A DNA stretch of 64,000 bases from UBA9676 sp963837105 (GCA_963837105.1 CAWIMG010000001.1:62001-126000), one strand, 5' to 3'. Shown: positions 25,175 to 34,629, counted from the first letter of the stretch. The notes: a model not told the origin generated them from the letters alone. Numbers and translations: made by a program.

Positions 25175-26653
25175 TCAGCTCCTGCCAGGAACTCCGGGGC
25201 CGCGCTGGAGCAGGGCGAGGAAGATCGCGTCGGTGCCGTGCCGGTGCGGCCAGAACTGCGCGTATCTGCTGTCCGGCGCCGGGCAGGCCAGGTCCGGCAC
25301 CTCCGCGAGCACGGCGGGCGCGTCGAGCACGGTGACATCGGTGTGGGCGCGCAGCACATCAGCGACCACCGCATGGGTCTCGCTGAGGTGCGGGGAGCAG
25401 GTGACATAGGCGATCACGCCACCGGGGCGGGCCGCGCCGATCGCGCTGGCCAGCAGGTCCCGTTGCAGGCTGCCCAGCCCGGCCACGTCGGCCGGCGATT
25501 TGCGCCAGCGCGCCTCCGGCCGCCGCCGCAGGGCGCCCAGGCCGGAGCATGGCACATCGGCGATCACCCGGTCGAACGAGCCCGGCCGCCAGGCCGGAGC
25601 CGTGCCGTCGGCCACCACCACGCCCGCCGTTCGGCTGGCGGCGGTCGCCGACCGGACCATCCGGGCCCGGTGTGGCCGGACGTCGGCGGCGGCCAGCCGG
25701 GCACCGGCCGTGGCGGCCAGCCCGGCCAGCAGCCGCGCCTTGCCGCCTGGCCCGGCGCACAGGTCGAGCCAGCGCTGGTCGGGAGCGCCCACCTCGACCC
25801 TGGTCAGTGCGAGCGCCGCCAGCTGGCTGGCCTCGTCCTGCACCGCCGCCCGCCCCTCCCGCACGGCGGTGACCGCCGCCGGGTCGCCACCCTCCAGGTA
25901 TCCGCCGAACGGTGACCACCGGGCGGTCTCGGCTCCCCCGGCCGCGAGTTCTGCCTGGCTGGCCAGCCCGGGCACGGCACACAGCGTCACCTGGGGACGG
26001 GCCATGGAGGCGGCCAGCACGGCCTCGGTCTCGGTGAACCCGGTCCCGGTATCTTCTGCCAGCGATTCGCTGACGGCGGTGACGATCCAGCGCGGATGGC
26101 TGTAACGGACCGCCAGGTGCCCCAGTGGGTCAGCCTCCCGGCGTGGTGCGACGGCGTCGATCCAGGCAGACAGATCCCGGCTGGCCACCTGGCGCAGGAC
26201 GGCGTTGACGAACCCGGCCGCACCCGGGCCAGCGGCCTGCTTCGCCAGGTCCACCGAGGTGGCGACGGCCGCGTGCGCTCCCACCCTGGTCGCCAGCAGC
26301 TGGTGGGTGCCCAGCCGGAGCACGTCCAGGACCGGCGGGTCGATCCGGTCCAGCTTGCGGGCACTGCAGGCCGCGATCACCGCGTCATACGTGCCCAGCC
26401 AGCGCAGGGTGCCGTAGCACAGCTCGGTGGCCAGCGCGGCGTCCCGGCCCGCCAGCCCGCGTTCGCGCAGCAGCGCGGGCAGCAGCAGATTGGCGTACGC
26501 GCCGCGCTCGCGGGTGGCGCGCAGGACATCCAGCGCCGCCCGCCGGGCCGGGTCGATGCGCGGCCCGGCCGATGGCCGCCCGCGGCCGGGTGGCTGGGAG
26601 CGTGGTCCGGCCGGCGCTCGCCGGCCCGGCCTGGCCGCTGGCTGCCGTGCCAT
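25175..26653 (-). CDS. rsmB: 16S rRNA m5C967 methyltransferase RsmB
   Basis: The enzyme methylates C967 of 16S rRNA using SAM. The 492 residues comprise an N-terminal NusB-like RNA-binding domain (PARRAALDVLRATRERGAYANLLLP to about residue 160) and a C-terminal Rossmann methyltransferase. WLDLCAGPGGKARLLAGLAA binds SAM; VIADVPCSGLG and VIAYVTCSPHLSE hold the two catalytic cysteines. The start ATG 26653 lies one base after the fmt stop, so translation is coupled. It is the usual actinobacterial def-fmt-rsmB order. Confidence 0.94.
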   Translation of the reverse strand: MARQPAARPGRRAPAGPRSQPPGRGRPSAGPRIDPARRAALDVLRATRERGAYANLLLPALLRERGLAGRDAALATELCYGTLRWLGTYDAVIAACSARKLDRIDPPVLDVLRLGTHQLLATRVGAHAAVATSVDLAKQAAGPGAAGFVNAVLRQVASRDLSAWIDAVAPRREADPLGHLAVRYSHPRWIVTAVSESLAEDTGTGFTETEAVLAASMARPQVTLCAVPGLASQAELAAGGAETARWSPFGGYLEGGDPAAVTAVREGRAAVQDEASQLAALALTRVEVGAPDQRWLDLCAGPGGKARLLAGLAATAGARLAAADVRPHRARMVRSATAASRTAGVVVADGTAPAWRPGSFDRVIADVPCSGLGALRRRPEARWRKSPADVAGLGSLQRDLLASAIGAARPGGVIAYVTCSPHLSETHAVVADVLRAHTDVTVLDAPAVLAEVPDLACPAPDSRYAQFWPHRHGTDAIFLALLQRGPGVPGRS

Positions 26654-26654
26654 G

Positions 26655-27680
26655 TCAGCCGAAAACCAGCGCGCCGCGGCCGTTGCCGGCCGGGTGAAGG
26701 TGCAGCCCACGCGCCCATGCCGCGGCCGCCATCGGCCGCTTGCCCGGCGGCTGCACCTGTCCCAGCTCGACCGGATCGGTTGCGGTGCCCACCAGCACCG
26801 CGGCCCGGCCGACCATCAGTTCCCCGGGGGCGAGCGGGCCCGGGGCGGCCACAGCCGGCCCGTTCCCTGCCGCAGCCCGCCCGTTCCCGCCAGCAGCCGG
26901 CCCGTTCCCGGCCGTGGGCTGCCCGGGCGGGCTCACCTGCACCGGCCCGAGCTTGAGCCGGGTGCCCCCGAGCAGTGTCCATGCCCCCGGCGCGGGGGTG
27001 CAGGCGCGGATCTGGCGGCCGACCACCAGGGCGGGGGCGTGCCAGTTCACCTGGGCATCGGTGGCCGTGAGTTTGGGCGCGTAGCTCACCCCGCCGGCGG
27101 GCTGGGGCAGGGCCTCCAGCCGCCCCGCCTCGATCCCGTCCAGGGTAGCGACCAGCAGGTCCGCACCGGACCGGGCCAGCCGGGCCAGCAGGTCGCCCGC
27201 CGTGTCGCTGTCGCCGATCGGCTCGGTCACCACCCCGAACACCGGGCCGGCGTCCAGTTCGGCGACCAGCCGGAAGGTGGTCGCGCCGGTGATGTCGTCG
27301 CCGTGCGCGATGGCATGTGGCACCGGCGCCGCACCGCGCCAGGCGGGCAGCAGCGAGAAGTGCAGGTTCACCCAGCCGTGCGCGGGGATCTCCAGCGCCG
27401 CCCCCGGGATCAGCGCGCCGTAAGCGGTGACCGGGCAGCAGTCCGGTGCCAGCGCCCGCAGCCGGTCCAGGAACGCCTCGTCCCGGGGGGAAGGCGGTTT
27501 CAGCACCGGCAGGCCGGCCGCTGCTGCCCGCTCCGCCACCGGGCTGGGACCCAGCTGGCGGCCACGGCCAGCCGGGGCGTCCGGGCGGGTGATAACCGCG
27601 GCCACCTCGTGCCGGGACGCCAGCAGCGCGTCGAGCGAGGCCACCGCGGCCGCTGGGGTGCCGGCGAACACCAGGCGCAT
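26655..27680 (-). CDS. fmt: Methionyl-tRNA formyltransferase
   Basis: The enzyme formylates Met on initiator tRNA (341 residues). MRLVFAGTPAAAVASLDALL opens the formyltransferase fold; NLHFSLLPAWRGAAPVPHAI and GDDITGATTF carry the catalytic Asn, His and Asp. The C-terminal OB-like tRNA-binding domain is interrupted by a linker of about 35 residues with AGNG/GGNG repeats (around residues 270-300), unusual for the family. Formyl removal is done by the def product encoded directly upstream. Confidence 0.95.
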   Translation of the reverse strand: MRLVFAGTPAAAVASLDALLASRHEVAAVITRPDAPAGRGRQLGPSPVAERAAAAGLPVLKPPSPRDEAFLDRLRALAPDCCPVTAYGALIPGAALEIPAHGWVNLHFSLLPAWRGAAPVPHAIAHGDDITGATTFRLVAELDAGPVFGVVTEPIGDSDTAGDLLARLARSGADLLVATLDGIEAGRLEALPQPAGGVSYAPKLTATDAQVNWHAPALVVGRQIRACTPAPGAWTLLGGTRLKLGPVQVSPPGQPTAGNGPAAGGNGRAAAGNGPAVAAPGPLAPGELMVGRAAVLVGTATDPVELGQVQPPGKRPMAAAAWARGLHLHPAGNGRGALVFG

Positions 27681-27768
27681 CGGCTACCCCGCCGCCCTGC
27701 CGCCAGGCACCTGGCAGGCCGCCACAGCGGCCCGCGGCGGCGCGGGGACAGGCCCGGTCAGCCGCACC

Positions 27769-28314
27769 TCAGAACGCCTTGCCCCAGGTGCGGTGCGGCG
27801 AGACCTTGACCTCGGGCACGGGCTCGCCCCACCATTCCGCCTCCCGGATCTCCTTCATGGCCAGCTTCCGCTGTATCGGGTCGAGCCGGTCGATGAACAG
27901 CACGCCGTCCAGATGGTCGGTCTCGTGCTGGACACAACGCGCCAGGTGGCCACTGCCGGTGAGGGCGACCGGCTCCCCATGCATGTTGAAGCCCTTGGCC
28001 ACCACCCCGTAGGCGCGCTTGACCGGGTAGGCGAGACCGGGGAAGGACAGGCAGCCCTCGTCGTCGGTTTCCTCGTCGGCCGACAGGTCCAGCGACGGGT
28101 TGATCAGGTGACCCAGTTCGTCGTCGATGTGGTAGGTGAACACCCGCAGGCTCACCCCGATCTGTGGCGCGGCCAGGCCCACGCCGGGTGCGTCCAGCAT
28201 GGTCTCGGTCAGATCCGCGACCAGTTTGCGCAGCTCGGCATCGAAGTCGGTGACCGGGTCGGCGGATGTGCGCAGCACCGGGTCGCCAAAAATACGGATC
28301 GGCTTGACGCTGAT
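27769..28314 (-). CDS. def: Peptide deformylase, apparent AUC start
   Basis: The metalloenzyme removes formyl groups from new proteins. GVGLAAPQIGV, EGCLSFPG and QHETDHLDGVLFIDR supply the metal-binding Cys and two His and the catalytic Glu. The family start MSVKPIRIFGDPVLRT is present except that the first codon reads ATC (28312-28314) rather than ATG; GAGAGGA lies about 10 bases before it. There is no in-frame ATG, GTG or TTG between the upstream stop and a GTG at 28278, which would remove the first 12 conserved residues. The gene is probably 181 codons with an AUC start or one miscalled base; 28278 is the conservative start. Confidence 0.85.
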   Translation of the reverse strand: MSVKPIRIFGDPVLRTSADPVTDFDAELRKLVADLTETMLDAPGVGLAAPQIGVSLRVFTYHIDDELGHLINPSLDLSADEETDDEGCLSFPGLAYPVKRAYGVVAKGFNMHGEPVALTGSGHLARCVQHETDHLDGVLFIDRLDPIQRKLAMKEIREAEWWGEPVPEVKVSPHRTWGKAF

Positions 28315-28356
28315 GGTGGCACCGTCCTCTCGGCGTTCTCAGGTCCCGCCGAAATT

Positions 28357-29775
28357 CTATGGACTCTGTGAGGTCTTTCCTGCCCTGCGCGCCCGGGCCG
28401 GCCAGGCGGCCAGCGGCGACCGCGCCTTGAACGCCGCCTTCCTGGCCGCCCTGGCCACCGCCGGGTCCGGGTGGTGATCGCTGAGCGCGGTCAGCAGGTC
28501 GGTGACGCCGGGGTGGCTGACCTCCCACAGCCCGGCCACCAGTTCGGCCTGGGCCGCGGGCGGCACGTCCGGCAGCAGTTCGGCGACCACATCCCGCGGG
28601 TCGGCCTCCTCCAGCAGCCCGGCGCCCAGGTCCACCAGCAGCCAGGCCCGGTCGCCGGGGCCGAGGTCGGCTTCCTCCCCATGCTCGTGCAGCCAGACCG
28701 CCGCATGTGCGTGCAGCACCGGGTCATCGAGTGCGGACCGGACGGCCGGCACGGCGCCGGCGCCGATCCGGTCGAGTACCGCGAAGCCCGCGCCACGCAG
28801 TCCCGGCGATCCCTGCCGCGCTGCCTCGACCAGTTCCCGGGCGGCGTCCTCGCTGCTGCGCGCGGCCAGCCAGGCCGCGATCTCAGCTTCCCCGTCCTCC
28901 ACGTCACAGCTGGCCAGGGTGGACAGCAGGGCCGCGGCGTCGCCGCGGGCACCACTGCCCAGCACGGGCACATGCCAGCCCTGTGCCCGCAGCCGCCGGT
29001 GGACACCCCAGATTCCCAGCCGGGACAGCGTCACCGTCAGGCCGCCCGCGGCCTCGTCGGTCCCGAGTTCGACCACCCCGAGGTCGGCCAGTGCCTCCAG
29101 TGCCGAGGACAGTCCCGCGGCCTGGTCCTGGTCCTCCGCGCCGCCCGCGTACGCGGGCCCCGGCTGCCCACCCGCAGTCCCGGCGGCCGCCACATAGGCC
29201 TCGAACAGGGCATCCATCTTCACCGGCCCGCCGACCGTGTACAGGGCGGTGGCCATGCCGTCGAGGTCCTCGGCCTCGAGCATCAGGGTGAGCGCCTCGT
29301 CCCAGACGGTGAGTACCTGCTCCGCGTCGCCGGCGGCGAGCACCTCGACCTGGCTGCCGGTGACCGCCCGGCGGTCAGCCACGGCCAGCATCTGGGTGCG
29401 GGCGGCGACCCGCCACGCCGCGTCCAGTTCCCCGGGCGCGATGTCCAGTTCGGCGGCGGCCGTGGCCGCGGCAGCGGCCGGCAGACTGCCGTCTGCCGCC
29501 ACCTTCTGGCCAGCGGGCCCCAGCCAGCGCGCTACCTGCCGGGCCGCCCGGAGCAGGGGTGCCACCCGGGCCGATCCGGCCAGTTCCTCGCGGGGCGCCA
29601 GCCGGACCGGCGGCAGCCGGACCTGCTCGGTGCCGTGCAGCCCTGCCGCGGGCCCGCCGGTGCCGGCCGTCCGGGGCTGGCCATGCTCCGGGCCACTCGC
29701 GTTCCCGGCCCGCTCCGGCTCGCTGGCCCGGGGCAGCCCGGCGCCCGGCCGTGGGGTCCTTCGTGAGGTAGCCAC
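28357..29775 (-). CDS. Hypothetical protein with HEAT-like helical repeats
   Basis: A 472-residue soluble, Ala/Leu/Glu-rich protein that I do not recognise. The first 60 residues are Pro/Gly/Arg-rich and probably disordered. The middle (about 70-260) is helical. The C-terminal half looks like tandem helical hairpins: ELVEAARQGSPGLRGAGFAVL, DRIGAGAVPAVRSALDDPVL and LLTALSDHHPDPAVARAARKAAF. These repeat units resemble HEAT/armadillo repeats and suggest a binding scaffold. It lies between priA and def on the same strand, with a 30-base gap to priA, so it may share their transcript. Confidence 0.7.
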   Translation of the reverse strand: MATSRRTPRPGAGLPRASEPERAGNASGPEHGQPRTAGTGGPAAGLHGTEQVRLPPVRLAPREELAGSARVAPLLRAARQVARWLGPAGQKVAADGSLPAAAAATAAAELDIAPGELDAAWRVAARTQMLAVADRRAVTGSQVEVLAAGDAEQVLTVWDEALTLMLEAEDLDGMATALYTVGGPVKMDALFEAYVAAAGTAGGQPGPAYAGGAEDQDQAAGLSSALEALADLGVVELGTDEAAGGLTVTLSRLGIWGVHRRLRAQGWHVPVLGSGARGDAAALLSTLASCDVEDGEAEIAAWLAARSSEDAARELVEAARQGSPGLRGAGFAVLDRIGAGAVPAVRSALDDPVLHAHAAVWLHEHGEEADLGPGDRAWLLVDLGAGLLEEADPRDVVAELLPDVPPAAQAELVAGLWEVSHPGVTDLLTALSDHHPDPAVARAARKAAFKARSPLAAWPARARRAGKTSQSP

Positions 29776-29805
29776 TCAAGCACCCTACGGCCTCCCGCGA
29801 GTAGC

Positions 29806-31956
29806 TCAGATCAGCTCGGCCGGGTCAAGCTGCACCCGGACCGGGCCCGCGTCCTTGCGCGCGCTGCGTACCGCCTGGGCCGCGTGCAGCGCGCCGGCCA
29901 GCGCCGCCGCGCCAGATCTGGGCACCCGGACCAGCATCCGGACGGTGTCCGCTGGCCGCTGGCCGCCGCCGTTCCCGGCTGAAGCGCCGCCGTTCCCGGC
30001 CGAGGCGGCAGCGCCATCGGGTGTGACCGGCCCGAGCACCTCCGCGCCGGGCGGCAGTCCGGCCGCCGAGATGAGCGCGGCCACGGCCGGCTCCGGACCG
30101 GACACGGCGGCCATCCGCACGGCGGGCGGGAACCGGAGCGCATTCCGCTCGGCCAGTTCGCGCTCGGCATGGCCGGCCGGATCCCAGCGGACCAGCGCCT
30201 GCACCGCCGGCAGGCTGGCCTCGGCCACCACGATCACCTCGCCGCCCGCCGGGCCCGGCCGGACCAGCGCGGCGGCGTTCAGCCAGCGGCGCAGCGCCTC
30301 CTCCGCCGCGCGCAGGCTCGGGCGTCCCAGCAGTACCCAGCCATCCAGCAAAACGGCTGCCGCATACCCTCCCTCGGCCCGCGGCTCGGCTCCCGGGGTG
30401 GCGACCACCAGCGCCGGCGCCGCCGGGACCGCCGTCAGCACGGTGGCACCGCCCGACACCACCACCGGGGTGCCAGGAAAGGCGTGCCCCAGTTCCTCTG
30501 CGGTCCGCCCGGATCCGGTCACCACCGCCCGCACCCGGGGATCGCCGCAGACCGGGCAGCGCCAGCCCGGGTCGGCGCGGCCGCACCAGCGGCAGGCTGC
30601 TGGCCCGCTCCCGGTGGCCAGCGCCAGCGGGCCTCCGCAGGCGGGGCAGCGGGCGCTGGAGCGGCAGTTCTCGCAGGCCACGGCGGTGACATATCCCCGG
30701 CGGGGCACCTGCACCAGGACCGGGCCCCGGGCCAGCCCGGCGCGGGCGGTGCGCAGCGCCAGGCCCGGGATCCGGGCCGACCTGGCCGCGGTGTCGCGGG
30801 CCAGTTCGGTGTCGGCGCCGGCCGCGCTGACTTTCGGCGCGCACATGCGCACCTGCGCGCGGGCGGCGGCGACCGCAGCCGCCCAGCCGCTGCTGACCAG
30901 GCTCGTGGCCTCCACTGTGCGGGCGAACCCGCCGATCAGGGCGGCCGCCCCGGCCCGGTGTGCCCGCAGTGCCAGCACCTCCCGCGCGTGCGGGTAGGGG
31001 GCGCGCGGCTCGGCATGCAGATCGTCCCCGTCGTCCCAGATGACGACCAGGCCCAGGTTGTGCACCGGGGCGAACATGGCGGCCCGGGTGCCCGCGACCA
31101 CCCGGACCTGTCCCCGGCAGACGGCCAGCCAGCGCCGGTAACGTTCGGCCGGTCCGAGGCCAGCCGCCAGGCAGGCGTGCCTGCCCGGCCCGAGTATGCC
31201 GGTCAGCGCCTGGTCGGCGCGGTCCAGGTCGCGGGCATCGGGCAGGACGATCACGGTGCCCCGCCCGCTGGCCGCGGTGGCCGCCGCGGCCAGCGCGATC
31301 TCGGTGGGCCAGTGCGGCCCGGGCAGTGCCGTCCAGACCGCGCGCGGCGCCCGCCCGTCCGCGAGGGCGGCCAGGAAGGCCGGGCCTGCCTGGTACCGCG
31401 CCCACGGCCCTGGCTCCGGCGGCCGTGGCCGCCAGCGGCCCGCCGTGTCACCGGCGCCGGAGTCACCGCCTGGGCCGCCACCATCCCCGCCGCCACCGGC
31501 CTGGCGGCCTGCCTGGGCGGCACCGGCCTGGGCGGCACCGGGCGCACCGCCTGGGCGGCAGCGGGCGGCCGGCGGACTGGGCGGCTCGCCGGCATGCCGG
31601 GGCGGGATAGCCAGCCGCAGCACGTCGGCCAGCGTGCCCGCGTAGCGGTCGGCCACCTCCCGGGCCAGCGCGGCGATCTCCGGCCGCAGCACCGGCTCGG
31701 GTGAGACGACCCGTTCCAGGTACGCGAGCCGGCCCGGGTGCTGGCTGGCCGCGGCCCGGGCCAGCAGATAGCCCCCGGTCAGCTGGCCCGCGAACCTTAC
31801 CCGGACCCGGCAGCCGGGGACCGCGCTCGCGGCCAGCCGCTGCGGCACCAGGTAGTCGAACGGCCGGTCGAGGTGCGCGAGCGAGACATCCACGGCGACC
31901 TGGGCGACCGGCAGGTCGTCAGCCGGTGTCACCTGTCTCGCTGCCCGCCGTGCCAC
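29806..31956 (-). CDS. priA: Primosomal protein N' (PriA), ATPase motifs degenerate
   Basis: A PriA homologue of 716 residues in the conserved metK-priA-fmt neighbourhood. The N-terminal DNA-binding domain (ARVAVDVSLAHLDRPFDYLVP-like) and the eight zinc-binding cysteines in CENCRSSARCPACGGPLALA to CPVCGDP are present. The helicase motifs are not: the Walker A position reads LPGPHWPTE and the DEAH position reads VVIWDDGDD. This is known for actinobacterial PriA, which probably acts in replication restart without helicase activity. A Gly/Ala-rich insert of about 60 residues follows the N-terminal domain, and an AGNGG repeat lies near the C-terminus. Confidence 0.88.
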   Translation of the reverse strand: MARRAARQVTPADDLPVAQVAVDVSLAHLDRPFDYLVPQRLAASAVPGCRVRVRFAGQLTGGYLLARAAASQHPGRLAYLERVVSPEPVLRPEIAALAREVADRYAGTLADVLRLAIPPRHAGEPPSPPAARCRPGGAPGAAQAGAAQAGRQAGGGGDGGGPGGDSGAGDTAGRWRPRPPEPGPWARYQAGPAFLAALADGRAPRAVWTALPGPHWPTEIALAAAATAASGRGTVIVLPDARDLDRADQALTGILGPGRHACLAAGLGPAERYRRWLAVCRGQVRVVAGTRAAMFAPVHNLGLVVIWDDGDDLHAEPRAPYPHAREVLALRAHRAGAAALIGGFARTVEATSLVSSGWAAAVAAARAQVRMCAPKVSAAGADTELARDTAARSARIPGLALRTARAGLARGPVLVQVPRRGYVTAVACENCRSSARCPACGGPLALATGSGPAACRWCGRADPGWRCPVCGDPRVRAVVTGSGRTAEELGHAFPGTPVVVSGGATVLTAVPAAPALVVATPGAEPRAEGGYAAAVLLDGWVLLGRPSLRAAEEALRRWLNAAALVRPGPAGGEVIVVAEASLPAVQALVRWDPAGHAERELAERNALRFPPAVRMAAVSGPEPAVAALISAAGLPPGAEVLGPVTPDGAAASAGNGGASAGNGGGQRPADTVRMLVRVPRSGAAALAGALHAAQAVRSARKDAGPVRVQLDPAELI

Positions 31957-32104
31957 GCTCCTGTCCTACCAGAGGGCTCTCCCGCTCCGGCCCCCAGCGG
32001 CCACCGCGGCGCGGACCCTCCGGCCGGCCAGGTGCTCACCGACGGCCGCGGGTGGGCGACCGCCCTCTCCCCTCCCAGCCCCAGCGCCCGCCGCGGCGGG
32101 CGGC

Positions 32105-33298
32105 TCAGAGGCGGGCAGCAGTGCGCAGGGCGTCGATGCGGTCGGCCCGCTCCCAGGAGAAGTCGGGCTCCTCCCGGCCGAAGTGCCCGAATGCGGCGGT
32201 CTGGGCGTAGATCGGCCGCAGCAGGTCCAGATCCCGGATGATGGCGGCCGGCCGCAGGTCGAACACCTCCAGCACCGCGTCCTGGATCCGCTCGACCGGC
32301 ACCTGCTCGGTGCCGAAGCATTCCACGAACAGCCCGACCGGCTTGGCCTTGCCGATCGCGTACGCAACCTGGGTCTCGCACCGGCCGGCCAGGCCGGCCG
32401 CGACCACGTTCTTGGCCACCCAGCGCATCGCATAGGCACCGCTGCGGTCCACCTTGGACGGATCCTTGCCGGAGAAGGCCCCGCCGCCGTGCCGGGCCAT
32501 CCCGCCGTAGGTGTCGATGATGATCTTCCGGCCGGTCAGGCCGGCGTCGCCCATCGGGCCGCCGACCTCGAACCGCCCGGTCGGGTTGACCAGCAGCCGG
32601 TAGCCGGACGTGTCCAGCTCCAGGCCAGCCAGCACCGGGGCCACCACCAGATCCCGGACGTCGGGGGCGAGCAGTTCCTTCAGGTCGATGTCGGATGCGT
32701 GCTGGGCGGACACCACCACCGTGTCCAGCCGGACCGGCTGCTCACCCACGTACTCGATGGTGACCTGGGTCTTGCCGTCTGGACGCAGGTAGGGGATGTC
32801 GCCGCTGCGCCGCACCTCGGACAGCCGCCTGGCCAGCCGGTGCGCCAGCATGATCGGGAGGGGCATCAGCTCGGGCGTATCCCGGCAGGCGTAACCGAAC
32901 ATCAGGCCCTGGTCACCGGCACCTTGCCGGTCCAGGTCGGTCGTGCCCTCACCTTCCCGGTGCTCATAGGCATCCAGCACGCCCTGGGCGATGTCGGGCG
33001 ACTGCGCGCCGATGGATACCGAAACCCCGCAGGAGGCGCCGTCGTATCCCTTGGTCGAGGAGTCGTAGCCGATCTCGAGGATCTTGTCCCGGATGATGCC
33101 GGGAATGTCGACGTAGGTCTCGGTGGTGACCTCCCCGGCGACGTGCACCTGGCCGGTGGTGATCAGGGTCTCCACCGCGACACGGCTGGTCGGGTCGTCT
33201 TTGAGCATCCCGTCCAGGATGGCGTCACTGATCTGGTCAGCCATCTTGTCCGGGTGACCCTCCGTGACCGACTCGGAGGTGAAAAGGCGACGGGCCAC
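32105..33298 (-). CDS. metK: S-adenosylmethionine synthetase
   Basis: The enzyme makes SAM from methionine and ATP (397 residues, normal). GHPDKMADQISDAILD, GAGDQGLMFGYA and GGGAFSGKDPSKVDRSGAYAMRW, the three classic MetK signatures, are intact. It supplies SAM for RsmB and the rest of the cell. The start at 33298 is 87 bases after coaBC. The 150-base gap before priA shows no hairpin that I can support. Confidence 0.97.
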   Translation of the reverse strand: MARRLFTSESVTEGHPDKMADQISDAILDGMLKDDPTSRVAVETLITTGQVHVAGEVTTETYVDIPGIIRDKILEIGYDSSTKGYDGASCGVSVSIGAQSPDIAQGVLDAYEHREGEGTTDLDRQGAGDQGLMFGYACRDTPELMPLPIMLAHRLARRLSEVRRSGDIPYLRPDGKTQVTIEYVGEQPVRLDTVVVSAQHASDIDLKELLAPDVRDLVVAPVLAGLELDTSGYRLLVNPTGRFEVGGPMGDAGLTGRKIIIDTYGGMARHGGGAFSGKDPSKVDRSGAYAMRWVAKNVVAAGLAGRCETQVAYAIGKAKPVGLFVECFGTEQVPVERIQDAVLEVFDLRPAAIIRDLDLLRPIYAQTAAFGHFGREEPDFSWERADRIDALRTAARL

Positions 33299-33385
33299 CT
33301 GATTTCCCTTTCTGCAGGGCGAGGCTTCGCCGAATCTTAGCCGGGCCGGACGACGGGGGCGTGCCGAACCCGGCGGAGCCGGTTC

Positions 33386-34606
33386 TCAGGGTCCGTGCTG
33401 GTCCGGTCCGGGAAGCCGGGCGGCGACCAGATCCCAGACCACATCGGCGAGCACGTCCTTGGGCCCGCGCGGAATGGGGGTGCTGCTGCCGTCGGCGGCA
33501 AGCACCAGTGCCTCATTGTCATCGGTGCCGAACGCGATGCCGGGCCCGACCCGGTTGACCACCAGCAGGTCGGCTTCTTTGGCGGAGAGCTTGGCGCGCC
33601 CGTGCCGCACGATGTCCTCGGTCTCAGCCGCGAAACCGACGATGACCTGGCCCGCTGGCCGGCCGCTGGCCAGTTCGCGGAGGATGTCCGGGTTTTCCAC
33701 CAGAGCGAGCGGCTCCGGCGCGGTCCCGGCCTTCTTGATCTTCTGGTCGCTCCGCGACTGCGGACGGTAATCGGCGACGGCAGCTGCCATGACCACCGCG
33801 TCGGCACCGGCGGCGGCGGTCAGCACGGCGGCCCGCAGGTCGGCGGCGGAGACGACCCGCTCCACCTTGGTCCCGGCCGGGTCGGGGAGGCCGGCATTGG
33901 CCGAGACCAGCGTCACCTCCGCGCCCCGGGCGGCGGCGGTGCGGGCGAGCGCATACCCCTGGCGGCCGGATGACCAGTTGCCGAGGAAGCGGACCGGGTC
34001 GATTTCCTCCCGGGTGCCGCCAGCGGTGACCACCACCCGGCGGCCGGCCAGATCCGGTGCCAGCCCGGCGGCACCGCGGGCCAGCACCCGGACCGCGGTC
34101 TGGAACAGTTCCTCCGGCTCGGGCAGGCGGCCCGGGCCGGTGTCAGCGCCGGTCAGCCGGCCGGATGCGGGCTCGAGCACGAGGGCGCCGCGCTCGCGCA
34201 GGATGCTCACATTGGCCCTGGTAGCGGGATGTTCCCACATCTCGGTGTGCATCGCCGGCACGAACATCACCGGGCAGCGGGCGGTCAGCAGGGCCGAAGT
34301 CAGCAGGTCATCCGCCCGCCCGGTGGCCGCGCGGGCCAGCAGGTCGGCGGTGGCGGGCGCGACGACGACCAGATCCGCCTCCTGGCCCAGCCGGACGTGC
34401 GGCACCTCATGCACATCGTCGAAGGGGCTGGTGGTGACCGGCAGGCCGGACAGGGCGGCCCAGGTGGCCGCGCCGACGAACCGCAGCGAGTCGGCGGTTG
34501 GCACTACCCGGACCTGATGCCCGGACTCGGTGAGCAGCCGCAGCAATTCGGCGACCTTGTAGGCGGCAATGCCCGCCCCTACCCCGAGGACGATGCGCGC
34601 GTGCAC
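33386..34606 (-). CDS. coaBC: Bifunctional CoaBC (phosphopantothenoylcysteine synthetase/decarboxylase)
   Basis: The enzyme performs two steps of CoA synthesis: CTP-dependent joining of cysteine to phosphopantothenate, then FMN-dependent decarboxylation. The first half (about 1-180) is CoaC, beginning RIVLGVGAGIAAYKVAELLR, with the FVPAMHTEMW and PASGRL motifs. The second half is CoaB with VVVTAGGTREEIDPVRFLGNWSSGRQGYALA and AAAVADYRP. The 406-residue length is normal. It follows rpoZ by 23 bases on the minus strand in the order gmk-rpoZ-coaBC-metK. Confidence 0.95.
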   Translation of the reverse strand: MHARIVLGVGAGIAAYKVAELLRLLTESGHQVRVVPTADSLRFVGAATWAALSGLPVTTSPFDDVHEVPHVRLGQEADLVVVAPATADLLARAATGRADDLLTSALLTARCPVMFVPAMHTEMWEHPATRANVSILRERGALVLEPASGRLTGADTGPGRLPEPEELFQTAVRVLARGAAGLAPDLAGRRVVVTAGGTREEIDPVRFLGNWSSGRQGYALARTAAARGAEVTLVSANAGLPDPAGTKVERVVSAADLRAAVLTAAAGADAVVMAAAVADYRPQSRSDQKIKKAGTAPEPLALVENPDILRELASGRPAGQVIVGFAAETEDIVRHGRAKLSAKEADLLVVNRVGPGIAFGTDDNEALVLAADGSSTPIPRGPKDVLADVVWDLVAARLPGPDQHGP

Positions 34607-34629
34607 ATGCCCCGCCTAGTGCCGGGCGG

